A DNA stretch of 64,000 nt from Allolobophora icterica (GCA_963556255.1 OY744613.1:38757134-38821133); one strand, 5' to 3'; positions 42,513 to 54,599 are shown, counted from the first letter of the stretch. Made by a program: numbers and translations. Notes: generated by a model from the letters alone, not told the origin.

Positions 42513-42665
42513 GTCACGACAAAAGGTTCACGGACAAAAGGTTCACCGACAAAAGGTTCACGACAAATGGTTCACGACAAAAGGTTCACGACAAATGGTT
42601 CACGACAAAGGGTTCACGGACAAATGGTTCACGACAAAAGGTTCACGGACAAATGGTTCACAATC
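42513..42665. repeat. 14-19-bp tandem repeat ACAAAAGGTTCACG
   Basis: About nine units of GACAAA(A/T)GGTTCAC(G) with optional GGACA spacers. No coding sense. Confidence 0.9.
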
Positions 42666-42689
42666 TTTTCACTGCTAATCCAGCTTCTA

Positions 42690-43060
42690 GATTGAACTAC
42701 GTTTTCGCCGCGAACCCAGCTTTTATTTGAGCTAAGTTTTCATCGGTCATCCAGCTTCTAGTTTAAGCGTTAAAATGAAACGCTTAAGTGTAAAGATGAC
42801 ACATTTTCATCGCTCATCCAGCTTCTAGTTTAATTTACATTTTAATCGTTCATCCCGCTTCCAGTTTAATTTGCAGTTTAATCATTGATCCCGCTTCCAG
42901 TTTAATTTACATTTTTATCGTTCATCCCGCTTCCAATTTCATTTACATTTCTATCGTTCATCCCGCTTCTAGTTAAATTTACATTTTAATCGTTAGTCCT
43001 GCTTCGATTTTAATTTACATTTTAATCGTCATCCCGCTTCCAGTTTAATTAACATTACTG
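42690..43060. repeat. 36-bp satellite, reverse orientation
   Basis: Units CGTTCATCCCGCTTCTAGTT followed by TAATTTACATTTTAAT, about eight, increasingly diverged to the left (CATCCAGCTTCTAG). Inverted relative to 43575-43915, so the two arrays could pair as a large hairpin. Confidence 0.9.
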
Positions 43061-43574
43061 CTCTACACTGAATAAAAGAAACATAATTTTCATTTACGGT
43101 AATACTGTTTTAGTCGAGAAAAAATGCATAGGGCCTACTTTTCAGTTTCACTGAATAGGGCCTACTTTCAATACCATTAAATGCATGTAATACCCGACAC
43201 AAGTTACCAGGTAAGAAACCAAACTGTCTGTTGCAGTTTCTTTCATAAATCAGTGTCCACCGTAGACAAAATTGTGACTAATTCCTCGCAAATAGATTTT
43301 CAAGTTCTGTCTCTGAGGCCAAGAAGCAGTAACGTTTGCAATTCGTTCTGCCAGGCGAACATATTCTGGTCTCTGTTTCCCTCCTATTATTTCTGCATTC
43401 ATTTCCTCTATCACTTTCTCCGTTTCCACTTGGAGACCTCGAAAATCTAGTGTGAAATTTACTATGGCATGTCTTCATCGCTTATAGGCCTAATAATAGG
43501 AAACAATTTCCAGCGCATTAAACCGGGATGATGAAAATAAAGCTCAAAACTAGAACCTGGAAGGCCGATGAAAA

Positions 43575-43915
43575 TATGTCCTATTAAAGTGGAAGCGGGA
43601 TGAACGATTAAAATGATAATTAAACTAGGAGCGGGATGAATGATTAAAATGTTAATTAAACCAGCAGCGGGATGAACGAGTAAAATGTTAGTCAAACTGG
43701 AAGCCGGATGAACGATTAAAAGTTAATTAAACTAGAAGCGGGATGAACGATTAAAATGTAAATTAAACTAGAGCGGGATAAATGATTATAATGTAAATTA
43801 AACTAAAAGCGGGATGAACGATTAAAACGTTAATTAAACTGGAAGCGGGATGACGATTAAAATGTAAATTAAAATCGAAGCAGGACTAACGATTAAAATG
43901 TAAATTTAACTAGAA
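43575..43915. repeat. 36-bp satellite, forward orientation
   Basis: Units AACTAGAAGCGGGATGAACG followed by ATTAAAATGTTAATTA, about nine, some with one-base losses. Same satellite as 35695-36078. Confidence 0.9.
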
Positions 43916-43917
43916 GA

Positions 43918-44592
43918 AATATACAAATGTGAATTATGTGAAAAAGCATTTGCAACAGGACGTCAACTGAACTGCCACACAAGATTCCACACTGGAGTCC
44001 ATACTAGAGAAAATACATAAAAATGCCAATACTGTCGAAAAGCGTTTACAGAGTCCGGACATTTTAATGAGCACACGAGAACTCATACTATGGAAAAGCC
44101 GTACAAATGTCAGAACCTCAAATTCAACATGATAACCCAAATCTACAAATGTCAACTATGTGAAAAATCATTTAGTTCTAGTAGCTATTTGAACATCTAT
44201 GAGAGCAAGCACACTGGAGACAAACCCTTTAAGTGCTAATTATGCGGGAAAGCTGCATAATTCAGGAAGAAAGCCAACTTAGTAGGCATTAAAACATTCA
44301 CTCAGTAGATTTTTGTCACGAAGGAATTGGAAATGTTGATAGTCTGTTAAGCCATGCCAAAAGACACACAATGGAAAATGAATGTATGAAATTCTTTGGA
44401 AACGACAGATCATCTGTTTCTGATATTCAGCCTTTCTTAGTGAAAGCAGTTGGATGTGGAATCTGTGACAAAATATTCCAAATATAAAAGTTACTTATGG
44501 GGCATTGTTATCAGCTTTGCTATTGTCCAGTGGATGTTGAATTTGCGAAACTCTTTCAGGATCAGCAACAGAATTGCTCCGATTTATATTAA
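43918..44592 (+). pseudogene. C2H2 zinc-finger pseudogene
   Basis: Plus strand. Fingers YKCELCEKAFATGRQLNCH, KCQYCRKAFTESGHFNEH and YKCQLCEKSFSSSSYLN are joined by HTGEKP-like linkers, but stop codons follow NT, PFKC and GKAA. A last GCGICDKIFQI-like motif near 44455 matches the C-terminal finger of the intact gene at 61.7-63.4 kb. The right end is broken by the hAT element at 44593. Confidence 0.8.
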
Positions 44593-46001
44593 CAGTGGCG
44601 GCTCTAGGCTTTTCCAACAGGGGGGCCAAGGAGGGGCCGGGGATCCTGACAGGGGGGCCAGCTGACGTCACACTGGACCCTATATTCACATAAGCTTACC
44701 TACCTAGTGTTGGTGACTTGGGTGTCACCCTTGATAGCACCAGTGATGGGCACTAAACTATTTTTTTAGTGAAACTAAAACTATTTTCCAACAAAAAAAT
44801 AACAATTTAACTAAAGTTGGCAACTGATTTTGGAAATTAGTTAACTAATAGTTAACTAATTTCCAAAATCAGTTGCCAACTTTAGCGACAAACATTTTCA
44901 CAAGAACAGAGGTTAAGTGAACAGTAATAATGCAGAGCGTCAATGACAATTTCACCTTCAAACTATGTGTACTGTTCTGGCATACAGTTACAGGCGTACT
45001 GTGTAGTGTACGAATTTGAAAACACAGGTTGTTGATGGTAAAACCATGCAGGATTAAAATGTTTTTTTTGTTGACAGTGTTCAATGTTCATTGTGGAAAA
45101 ATAGTTTCACATTGCTGATTTTTTTAGTTAAACTTTCTAGTTAGCAACTAAAATTTTTTAGTTAAACTATGGTTTTAACTAAACTATTTTTTTTAGTTAA
45201 ACTTCATCTTTAACTAAATTTTTTTTAGTTAAACTAATAGTTAGCAACTTTTTAGTGAACTATCTATTGCCCATCACTGGATAGCATTCATTTTAGGGAC
45301 ACACTGTTTGGGTAGTACAAAGTGCCTATAACTAATATAGGACACACCTATCTAGTGTCACTGAACAGTTTCAGTTGCCTCACTGGTTACCCTGGATATA
45401 ATGCACCCTGTGCTTCACCCATTTCTTATATGTAATAGAACTTGAAGTAAAAACTTATCACCTTTGAAGTAATTTTTAAAAATCCATTGCTTCTGAAATA
45501 GATGCATCAATTAAACTTCTTCAATTTATTTGCATAACAATGGAACTAAATGGCCCACGGAGTCGACTGCCTTACCAACTAATGTACATCCTTATTTACA
45601 CCACTCATTAGATGTGTTCATTACACTTGCACCATCATAACCTTGACCCACTAAATATGAGCCAATGTGGAACCCCTATGACTGTAAGGTATCTAAAATA
45701 AGCCCTGACAATGACTACACAATTAATTCGTTTGCAGGTTTAAAATCTAGAAAGCATTCGTTAACTTCTTGTTGGGAAAATCATACAGAGGTCTAACAAA
45801 AGATGTTCTTTGTGACTAATATCTTTTGTTTCATCAACAGCGATAGAAAACTAAATAGAACCCCTAATCTCTTCTATTATCTGATCCCTAACTTATGACA
45901 GATTTGATAATAGATCAGACTCTGATTTGGGGGGCCACTAGGAGCCACAAACTCATTTGGGGGGCCATGGCCCCCTGGCCCCCCCTGTGGAGCCGCCACT
46001 G
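44593..46001. mobile_element. hAT element relic with transposase remnant
   Basis: Ends CAGTGGCGGCTC and GAGCCGCCACTG, perfect 8-base duplication TATATTAA at 44585-44592 and 46002-46009. On the minus strand, 45910-45780 encodes FSIAVDETKDISHKEHLL, the region of the first catalytic Asp of hAT transposases, amid stops. A younger MITE is nested at 44741-45279. Confidence 0.9.
44741..45279. mobile_element. Nested hAT-type MITE (CAGTGATGGGCA ends)
   Basis: Ends CAGTGATGGGCA and TGCCCATCACTG, flanks GATAGCAC and GATAGCAT (7 of 8). The interior is rich in TTAGTTAACTAA-type repeats in inverted arrangement. Same family as the outer element at 47494-51580. Confidence 0.88.
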
Positions 46002-46246
46002 TATATTAATGAAAGTATTCGTTTGAAACTGAAACTCTGTCTATATTTCAGATTTGTTACGTTTTCACATAAAACAATATTTCTTAAGACAGAGTTGCTG
46101 CAAAACGTGTATAACACACACACAAGCAAGTTTTATTTGATAGCATTGAGACTGTAGAAAATCATCTGAGAGAAGATTGTGGAAATGTTTCTTGTTAAGT
46201 ACTATTCCAAACAGAATTCTTATAAGTGGAAAAGTCTTGTGTTTTC

Positions 46247-46352
46247 CATCGAATACTTCCTCCTTGACTCGACAAACAAAATTAAGGAGCGTCTCCACTA
46301 GTGGATTTGTGTCCTGGTGCTCTACGTTTTCTGGGGCCCTCACTGATACCGA
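46247..46352 (-). repeat. Duplicated coding-like repeat (copy 2)
   Basis: About 105 bases nearly identical to 42408-42512. Here the minus-strand frame extends upstream to a Met at 46445. Identity unknown. Confidence 0.6.
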
Positions 46353-46860
46353 TGGGGACCTCTCTCTCCAAGTTCGAGCGAGAATAGCCTTGCGTGAAGG
46401 ATTCGCTCGACTAATCATGGGACTTGTATTGGCATTTAAGCGCACGGGCGTGGACTATGCCAGTTGGTAAACTTGATCATGGTAGTCCTGCTTTTTCCAG
46501 AGTGCTTTAATCACGTAGCGAGTCCTATCCTTGAAGACAGCTACTGAAGAGATGCCGTTTCACTCCGGAGACGAGAAGGTCGGCCTCGAGCCTGGCAATG
46601 CAATCACGTTCCTCGGGGTGCCATTGAACATTGACTCTCTGGGACACTTGGTGTGCCGCGTAATAATCCACAGAGTGGACCTCTTGCTGATGACTAGACA
46701 GTCCGTTGGCATTTACCCGACAGATTTTGGCAAAATAGTTAACTTTGGGTCCATTCTACCAACTGATGTCTTTTATGATATTTCATTGCGTCAAAGTTCT
46801 GCATCAAAGTTCTGAAGAAAATCGTATTTCCTTCAGATAGTCTACAATCTATTTTGAGCA
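46353..46860. other. GC-richer segment of unknown origin
   Basis: A plus-strand frame at 46531-46815 and a minus-strand frame overlap here without recognisable domain. It may belong to the same mobile element as the duplicated repeat to its left. Confidence 0.3.
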
Positions 46861-47050
46861 AATTTGCATTTAAATCGACCTTCCAGCTTGAAAATATAGC
46901 CCAAACTGGAAGCTGGAAGAATAGGAAGATCGATGTAAATATAACTCATACTATAACCTGTTTGAGAGATGAAAATTTGACATATTAAAACTTATACTAG
47001 AAGTTGAATGGCCGATGAAAATATAGTTCAAACTAGAAGCTTCCAGCTTC
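46861..47050. repeat. Diverged AAACTGGAAGCTGGAAGA-type satellite
   Basis: Loose units of about 36-60 bases with ACTAGAAG...GATGAAAATATA resemble the left part of the array at 42690. Confidence 0.5.
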
Positions 47051-47053
47051 TAG

Positions 47054-47376
47054 TGTTGCCAGACGTTCGGCAAAAGGAGGACATGTCCTCCTTTTTGGCC
47101 TCATGTCCTCTGTCCGGCAGGCAAAGCTAAAAACCTGGAAAATGTCCGGCTTTTTGTGTATTTGTTGAATTGGGCTATTGGCTACTATTTTCTGACCGAT
47201 TTAACGTCTTTGCAAAGTGCTAATTTTATTTCCGGTAGCTTTTCAATGTGACTTCGTTTCTTTGTTACTTAGGAAACCCTCTGACTCCGGAGTCAAAACA
47301 TTCAATGCGTCCTCCTTTGTCCTCCTTTCCGGTATTCTGTGCCCTCCTTTGGCTACCCATGTATCTGGTAACCCTA
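47054..47376. mobile_element. Possible MITE (TAGTGTTGCCAGA ends)
   Basis: TAGTGTTGCCAGAC on the left and TCTGGTAACCCTA on the right are imperfect inversions, with GTCCTCCTTT and AAGGAGGAC inside in inverted order. Flanks do not show a duplication. Confidence 0.4.
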
Positions 47377-48269
47377 GGGAGGGGTCTCAATAAACACTGA
47401 AAACAGTTCAAAACACTGAAATTAAATTAAAATAAAATTATTGTGTTTATTATTAAAATAAATAAATAATTTTTTAGCAGCTGAAAAAACTAGCAGTGAT
47501 GGGCAATAGTTAACTAAAAAGTTGCTAACTTTTAGTTTAACTAAACATTTTCAGTTAAGGATGAAGTTTAACTAAAAATAAACCATTGTTTAACTAAAAA
47601 AATTTAGTTGCTAACTAAAAAGTTTAACTAAAAAAATCAGCAATGCGCAACTTTTTTCCGTAATTAACATTGAACACTGTCGACAACTCAACGCGAAACT
47701 TATTGATTTACACTGCATTGTTCTAGTATTAACAGCCTGTGTTTTCAAATTCATACACTAGGCTACTCGTCGCCTGAGAATTATCTTGGCGTATCTCCAT
47801 TTTCCAAAATTCCGAGATAAACGAGGTAGAAGTTTGGGTCGCATTTTGCGGAAAAATGAGAAATTCAATGCAATAAGTAGGGCATTGTCAAATTACAGTT
47901 CACACACAGACGTCATATTAAAACATCAACATTGCATAAAGATTTTGCATTTAAAAAATTAACAATTATAGTGGTTATTCTGAAATTTGTGAAAATTTTG
48001 TATAAACTGGATTTACAAATATTACAAACCATCTTTCTGAAAATAAAGACATGAAATGATTAAATTAAGCAACGACCAATTATTACAGAGTGTTTTCGTT
48101 AAAATATTCATTTACATAGTCCGGATTTTTAAAAGAAAAACTTTTAATTGTCTGGATATGCGACACTATAGTCCAGCTAAGCGCACAGTATCTCCTGCGC
48201 GTCCAATCAGCGACGAGCTTTCTGTGGACATACAACAACAGAGACTGCTTCACTATGAATACTGTAGGC

Positions 48270-49116
48270 TAGGCATGGGCAACTTCTTTAAACAGAGGGC
48301 CGCCCTAAGATTTAAGGGACAGCTCAGGGGCCGCATGCCAATCGCGGGCTAATTTTTGCAGATTAATTTGCCCAAGAAAATAAGACAATATTAATTTCAT
48401 TCAAACTAATTATTGCGATATAACCGTTACGGTTAAATTTATGTTAAACTAAATGAAGATAATTTTTATGATGAAAACATAATTATCCTAATTACCTACA
48501 GTCCTACACTACAATAAAATACTAAATATAAGTTTCTTCAGTTACAAAATACATAAAACTGTTTTTGTACAATTCATCCATTTGCTTGGTGTGCTACATT
48601 TCATGATTATTGTGAAATCTGACACTTCTTCTCACGACACAATTTTTCCAGTATGGTTGCTTTAATGTTCGAAGTGGCAATTCAAATTTCATTGGAAAGA
48701 TTGTCATTTGTTAGTCTGCATCTGCTTCTGCATTTTGTTAGTTTCATCTTTGAGAAGAACTGTTCACAAACATAAGTGCTTGGAAACAGTGCAACCATTT
48801 TCAGGGCATGAAATCTAAGTGAAGATGACTTCCAAAGTTTAGAACCTACCCACTCTGTAATAGTTTCATGCAGAGAGTAATTACATTGATGAATGAGTAG
48901 TGAACTAGTTGACTAGACTAGAAGCCGGATTCTTAATAAATCAGAAACAGATGTTTTAATGTCGGCCTACGTACAGAGATCCAGACATTCATGCAGAACC
49001 GGATAAAAGGGTCCCAAATGCCAGATACAATGCTAATATTAAAGACATGTCAAGGGCCGGTTGAAAAGTCCCCGGGGGCCGGATCCGGCCCGCGGGCCGT
49101 ATGTTGCCCACCCCTG
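48270..49116. mobile_element. hAT element relic, GTF2IRD2/ZBED-like transposase end
   Basis: Ends TAGGCATGGGCAAC and GTTGCCCACCCCTG, perfect 8-base duplication CTGTAGGC. On the minus strand at 48780-48680 STYVCEQFFSKMKLTKCRSR continuing into CRLTNDNLS matches the C-terminal dimerisation region of hAT transposases. GGGCCGC motifs occur near both ends. Confidence 0.88.
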
Positions 49117-49260
49117 CTGTAGGCCTATGGAGATACGATAAAATGTTTCTGAAAACAGGACATACGACATTATAGTTTGTTGAATATCTTTAAAACGACC
49201 TATCGTATCTCCTATAGCCATTGAAAGTGAAGAAAGATCAAAAAAACTCTGCTACAAATC

Positions 49261-51238
49261 CATGGGCGCCGACTCTGCGAGGCCCGTGAGTGCCCAGCAC
49301 CACCAGAAATAGGCCATGCGAGGCCCGCCTATGCCCGGGCACCACCAGAAATCAGTCCCCAAAGAGCCCTTTTTAAGAGATTATTTTGCTAATGACATTA
49401 TTTATCTATAAAATAATATAACATTTTTGTTATATTTTAATCCCAATTAACTTTGTCACTCGTCCTGTAAGTTTTATGCTTTCAGTCTTGTCTCAAACAC
49501 GACCGACACACTTCTATACCGTACTATAGACACAGGGACGAAACTGCTAGCTAATCGTTTGAAAAAATCTGCAACGATTTGATCTCCTGCAACAGCCTTT
49601 GCAAAAAGAAATTCGCAGTTTTTAAAATACCAGGGAGACCTAGAGAAAAGCCATTAAGTTGTGAATCATTGTAACAAATAAAGACTTTACAATTATAAAA
49701 CAAAAGAATTAAGAATTGCTACTGGAGAGAACTATGGCATTTTGTAGCACTGTAACATTTCCATTGGAATTTTTGACACGAGTGGGACATGTCCCATCAA
49801 CCTTTAACAGTGAGGGGCACGTACAGTGTGCAGTTGTCCACCCATTTCTAAAGAAACTTTTTGATTGCTGTTCTTGCTAATAATTTCCAAGTGGAAACTT
49901 GACCACTGAGACCAGGCAGCTGACACGTCGATATCAACACGTTGCCACCCAAAAAAAAATTAATGAGTTTTCTTTATTATTATTCTGTTTATAGGCCTAC
50001 TGTTTCGCACTATGTTACTAATAAGTCAATAAACTTTAGATTTGAATTAGTTTGCATGCGATTATACAATTTGATGAAACTATATATCTACATGTCGTTA
50101 CAAAGTGCCTGCCCCTTGCTTTTTAACGCATTTTTCGTGCACAAAGAGGTCAAAATTTTTTCCGCGCTCACGCGCGAATGAATAGGCCTATTGTCCCAGT
50201 TCAAGTGTCCCCCTACCTGTCAAGCAAGATCGCCGCCTCTGTGTAGATTGCAGTGCAGATTCTACTGTCAAAGGTCTAATTTCAATAAGTGTGTCCTAAC
50301 CAAATCGTGCCTATAGAATTATACAGTTCTGTCCATTTTTTTGAAAAATCAACCTAATGCTATATCCGTTATCAGGATGACATGGGCTATGTCCAGAATA
50401 GTCCAGCTTAACTGTAGACGCTTTCTTCAGCGCTATCTGTCAGGATTATATAGTTCTATGTCCACGAATGTGGACAGTATTTTAAAGTATTTTAATGCTA
50501 CAGAGGTACAAGTCCTCATCCAATAGAATGAATTATATATTTTCTATCACGTGCATGTACGATCGATCCGCGATGAAGTGACTTTTGAAGAATAATATTA
50601 TACGGCGCTATGTCCATATCCAATACCAGTGAGAGATCTGAACACGTGACTTGGACATACATCCCTATAGTTCTCACGTTGTCTGTTGCGTGTCCGTAAC
50701 CTGGACTTTTTAATGTTATACAGCTTTATGTCCAACAATAGTCAACCCTGCCATAATTATATCAAAAGTTACTCATATTCAGTGTACATTATAATCAAAG
50801 AAACATATATAGTCATACTAGGGGAACACAGTGTTGTCCAAAAATTTGAATTTAATTGCCATCAATGAAACAGCGCGAAACATTTTCGTCATCTAATCTA
50901 AGAAATCGTTTTTCTCGGTTTTCGAAAAAGTGGACATAGAACTGTATAATTCTATAGGCACGAAATCCAACAAAGCAAATATAGAAAATCCCAAAAAGTA
51001 AAAAAATTTGAATTGACACTGGACGAGAGAAGCCACATATTTTTTTAATTTGACATTAATTCGCCATTATAATTATAAAACAAAAGAATTGAGATTTGAT
51101 ATTGGAGAGAACTATGATTTTTGTAGCATTGTAACATTGTAACGAAAAAAAGATCAAAAAATTTTTTCGCGCTTACGCGCGAACATTTTTTCACTCTCTT
51201 TGGGCACTCACACTTTTTGGGTCAACTCGGCGCCAATG
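49261..51238. mobile_element. hAT-type element (CATGGGCGCCGACT ends)
   Basis: Ends CATGGGCGCCGACT and CTCGGCGCCAATG, perfect 8-base duplication TACAAATC. Subterminal TGCCC/GGGCAC motifs in both halves. It contains the inverted-repeat element at 50306-50962. Related to 16891-17309. Confidence 0.85.
50306..50962. mobile_element. 657-bp element with long terminal inverted repeats
   Basis: CGTGCCTATAGAATTATACA at the left is answered by its exact complement TGTATAATTCTATAGGCACG at the right. The inversion continues through GTTCTGTCCA with a mismatch. Flanking AAAT on both sides may be a 4-bp duplication. Internal TATACAGCTTTATGTCCA/TATATAGTTCTATGTCCA repeats recall the ends. Confidence 0.8.
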
Positions 51239-51580
51239 TACAAATCAACTGTTAACTACTTTTGGAAAAAAAGTGGAGATACGACAAGATAATTCTCAGG
51301 CGACGAACTTACAGTACGCCTGTAAGTGTATGCTAGAACAGTAGGCTACACATTGCATAGTTTGAAGGTGAAATTGTCATTGACGCTCTGCATTATTACA
51401 GTTCATTTAACCTGTGTTATGGTGAAAATGTTTTCGTAAAAAGCTGGAAAAAAGTTGGAAAAAGTTTAACTACTTTTTTAAAGTTTAATTAGCTTATTTC
51501 CAAAATCAGTTGCCAACTAATTTTTTTAGTTGGAAAATAGTTTTAGTTTAACTAAGAAAATAGTTTAGTTCCCATCACTG

Positions 51581-51722
51581 CTAACTAGTAGTTATAACTA
51601 ATAGAAAGGTAGTTGTGTAGTAGTTATAACTAGTTTTAAAGAAGTAGTTAAAATAGTTATAACTAGTTTTAAAGAAGTAGTTAAAATAGTTATAACTATT
51701 TTTATCAAGTAGTTTGAAGTTA
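51581..51722. repeat. AGTAGTTATAACTA-type repeats, left half
   Basis: Direct units of TAGTTATAACTAGTTTTAAA and GAAGTAGTTAAAA. A matching inverted half lies at 53318-53410, so a TAGTTATAACTA element was probably split by the LINE and Harbinger insertions between. Confidence 0.6.
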
Positions 51723-52335
51723 ACTATTTCCTTCCTCCACTTTCACCTCCATGGTTCATGCCTTTATCTGCTCACGCATTGACTACTGTAATGCATTACT
51801 CATTGGTCTCCCAAAATCCCGTCTGTCTCCACTTCAATCGGTCTTAAACGCAGCTGCTCGTCTGATCGCCCGCCTTCCACGCTACTCTCATATCTCGACT
51901 TTTATGTCTGAGCAATTGCATTGGCTTCCGCTCACCGCGCGTATCCAGTTTAAAATTCTTTTTCTTACATCTCGAGCGTTCCAGGGCAAAGCTCCTCGTT
52001 ACCTTTGTGATCTTATCTGTCGACCTCTGTCGGTTGCCTCTGGTGGTCCTCTCCGTTCTTTAGACCGACATGACCTCTTGGTCCCTCGGACCCGGACTTC
52101 TATGGCTCAACACCGTGCCTACGCATCTGCTGGCCCGTCCCTCTGGCATGATCTTCCTCCTGTGACTCGTTCTCAGATTCTAACTGGGGAAATTTCTGCT
52201 ACTTCTCGATGTCTTAAGACTTCTTTTCTCACGGAGCTCTGCGCACTGGGAGCTCCTCTGATTAGGTTGTACTGCGAGAGGCGCTTTATAAATGCATAAA
52301 TACAATACAATACAATTCAATACAATACAACTATG
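51723..52335 (+). mobile_element. CR1-like LINE C-terminal fragment, frame intact
   Basis: Open from before the Met at 51751 to the stop at 52299: FICSRIDYCNALLIGLPKSR, LNAAARLIARLPRYSHIST, LHWLPLTARIQFKILFLTS, ASAGPSLWHDLPPVTRSQ. It ends GAGAGGCGCTTTATAAATGC and an (ATACA)n tail at 52302-52331. Strong 5' truncation, but no frameshift, so it is young. Confidence 0.9.
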
Positions 52336-52643
52336 CCCTACTGTCCCTACAATGCTTCGTATTAGGCCCTAATTTCATTTTTTTCTATTTAGTATTTACT
52401 TTGGCTAGCTCCGTCTTACACGAACTTCTGTAATTTAGACGTTAAGAGAATCTATAGTTTGGTGAGAAAGCCAATTCAATGCTGCCGAGCAGCGCCATGG
52501 TTGAACGTCTTTTTAGTTTTCGGGCATGACACTTACCCCAAGAAGATGCAGAATGTCGGATAAACTGTTCTACAGGATGTTCTTTTTGAAGAGCCGTTCT
52601 AGCCGTATGACGTCTTCGTCCTCTTAATCTATCTTCTTTCTAA

Positions 52644-53093
52644 GGGGCCATCCATATATTACGTACGCAAAAATCCGGGAAAATTGGACCCCCTCCCCCT
52701 GTTCGCAAGCGTACTTTCTTCCACACCCCCCTGCGTACGTACGCTTGACGCACACCCTCACCCCCGAAGACCAGCTGCAGAAAGTGTCTCTGCAGCGACT
52801 GTCTGCACTTTAGGCCAGATTGAAGGATGAGTGAAGGCCAATGTAGACAAAGTATAGGTGTCTCGTTCACAGCACAGAATAACTGCACATGGCTTTTATA
52901 TGATGTAATAAAATGCCATCGAACGACTATAGGACAATACAGAGTTACAAATAGGCTAATGTGGACGTCATAATTAGAAATTTATTTTGCGTACGTACAC
53001 ATTTTGGCCCCCTTTCGCACCCGTACGCAAAATCGCCGAAATCCGACCCCCGACCCCTCCGTGCGTAGGCCTACGTAATATGTGGATGGCCCC
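52644..53093. mobile_element. PIF/Harbinger-type MITE
   Basis: Ends GGGGCCATCCATATATTACG and its imperfect complement CGTAATATGTGGATGGCCCC, flanked by TAA at 52641-52643 and 53094-53096. A 3-bp TWA duplication and GGGGCC ends fit Harbinger elements. Repeated GTACGC motifs occur in both halves. Confidence 0.85.
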
Positions 53094-53989
53094 TAACTAT
53101 ATTCTTTATTGCACATTATTCTCTCTTTCTGCACATAAGTCTCTTTTTCGTTGTTTGCACACACTTTACTTAACTAGCGGCATTTGTATATCAAGCACCG
53201 CGGTACTTGTGCGGTACCTGTGTACCGCGTATGGTACCGGGAGGCAGGAAAATGAGGGATCCAGACAAGACAGCGACTGACGTCATAATAGCCAGCACGC
53301 TGAGATTTTCTCCACAGTAGTTATCTATTAATCTGGTAGTTATCAAGACTAGTTATAACTACTTATTTCGAAAGTAGTTAGGCAGTAGTTATAACTACTA
53401 GGTAAGTAGTTGGTGCCCATCAATGTGCTATGCTTTGCACCAACTGTCAATTCTTGGTGCTATTTTTAATATAACTGTCTACTGTCCAGCAGTGTCACAA
53501 AAGTCGGTGTGATCGAATGCCCAATCGGACCCTTTAATATGGATCTCACAGTTACAAGCGTACGTACTATAATTAGAGTATGAATTTGAAAACACAGGCT
53601 GTTAATGCTAAAACCATCAGTGATAATGAATATTTTCAGGACGCTCTCACTGTCCCCCACCCATAACCTTCGCAGACCCCTCTTGGTCCGTGGACCACAG
53701 TTTCAAAAGCCCTGGATCAGAAGTTATCGACAAATGTAAGAGGACAAGAAGGGTTTCTACAACTAAGACTTAGGCCTATGTTACAACTTACAAGCAAGCA
53801 CAAAAGAAAGAATAGGGCCACTGAAAAAGGAAGAAGAAAGTGGAGAAGATATTCCGGATGAAGTGGAAGTTGTTGGATTACACAATAAATATTTCAGCTC
53901 AGTGTTTATGTTGGAAGAAACATCGTTAAGCCCAACCAAGCATTGTTAGACAGTGGTGTATAATTAGGAAGATGTCGAGTCTTGAAGTG

Positions 53990-54065
53990 AGTTTTAATAG
54001 CTGGATCGATGGGGGCGAATCTTCCGGGGGCGAATCTTCCGGGGGCGAAAAGTCCTAGAACCAAG
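53990..54065. repeat. 16-bp repeat GGGGGCGAATCTTCC
   Basis: Three direct units (the last ending GCGAAAAGTCC) next to GGATCGATGGGGG. Confidence 0.8.
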
Positions 54066-54329
54066 CGAATCAGTATCGGATAATCCTGAAATGATCTGAA
54101 GATTGAAATAATAAATAAAGCGAACATTGAAGGAATAAAAATGTACTTTAAAAACAACATGCAGTAGGCCTACTTTGGTTAGAAAAAGCATTGTGCATAC
54201 AGGGAAACCATAGAGTTGCAATAGTCAAGTCGAGTTAGAATAAGGCAGTGTAACAATGTTTTTCAGTGATGCTGAATCCAGAGTAGAACTGTAGCTGTCG
54301 GATTCTTCAGAGGCAAGACAGGCATGCCC

Positions 54330-54445
54330 GAGAAATGGCGGCTATTTGAGGTTTTAGAGTGTTGAGTCAAGGATGACTCAAAGATCCCGAACAGTAGATG
54401 ATGGAAAGAGTAGAAAGTTGTAAATGGAGAGTGAGGGTACAGCAC
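54330..54445 (-). pseudogene. Short LINE relic
   Basis: Minus-strand YNFLLFPSSTVRDL then VILDSTLKT (one stop between) matches the segment before the thumb in CR1-like elements. Very short, so tentative. Confidence 0.4.
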
Positions 54446-54599
54446 ATATCCGTAAATATCTTGAAATTATTATAGCTCAGGTGTATTTTATTTATTCAGT
54501 GTTGCATCTATTAAACTAAAAATACAACTAATACTCCATAAATAATACTATAAAACAAGACATTATATAATTATAGCATTTGCTACAATGTGATTAAAC

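Larger units (their letters stand above)
47494..51580. mobile_element. 4.1-kb hAT element hosting three younger insertions
   Basis: Ends CAGTGATGGGCA and GTTCCCATCACTG with TTAGTTAACTAA-rich subterminal repeats. Flanks AAAACTAG and CTAACTAG match at 6 of 8. The matched inner segments GAATTATCTTGGCG near 47780 and its partner near 51285 are now separated by nested elements. Confidence 0.75.

Noticed and set aside
42690..43915. CRISPR-like direct repeats
   Set aside because: Units are contiguous, diverged and without unique spacers; this is a eukaryotic satellite.
46531..46815. 94-codon plus-strand frame
   Set aside because: No recognisable domain and no splice evidence; kept only as part of an unknown segment.
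53466..53660. Short minus-strand frame similar to one at 44869-45084
   Set aside because: Both are inside or beside the same hAT repeat family; shared repeat sequence and not a gene.
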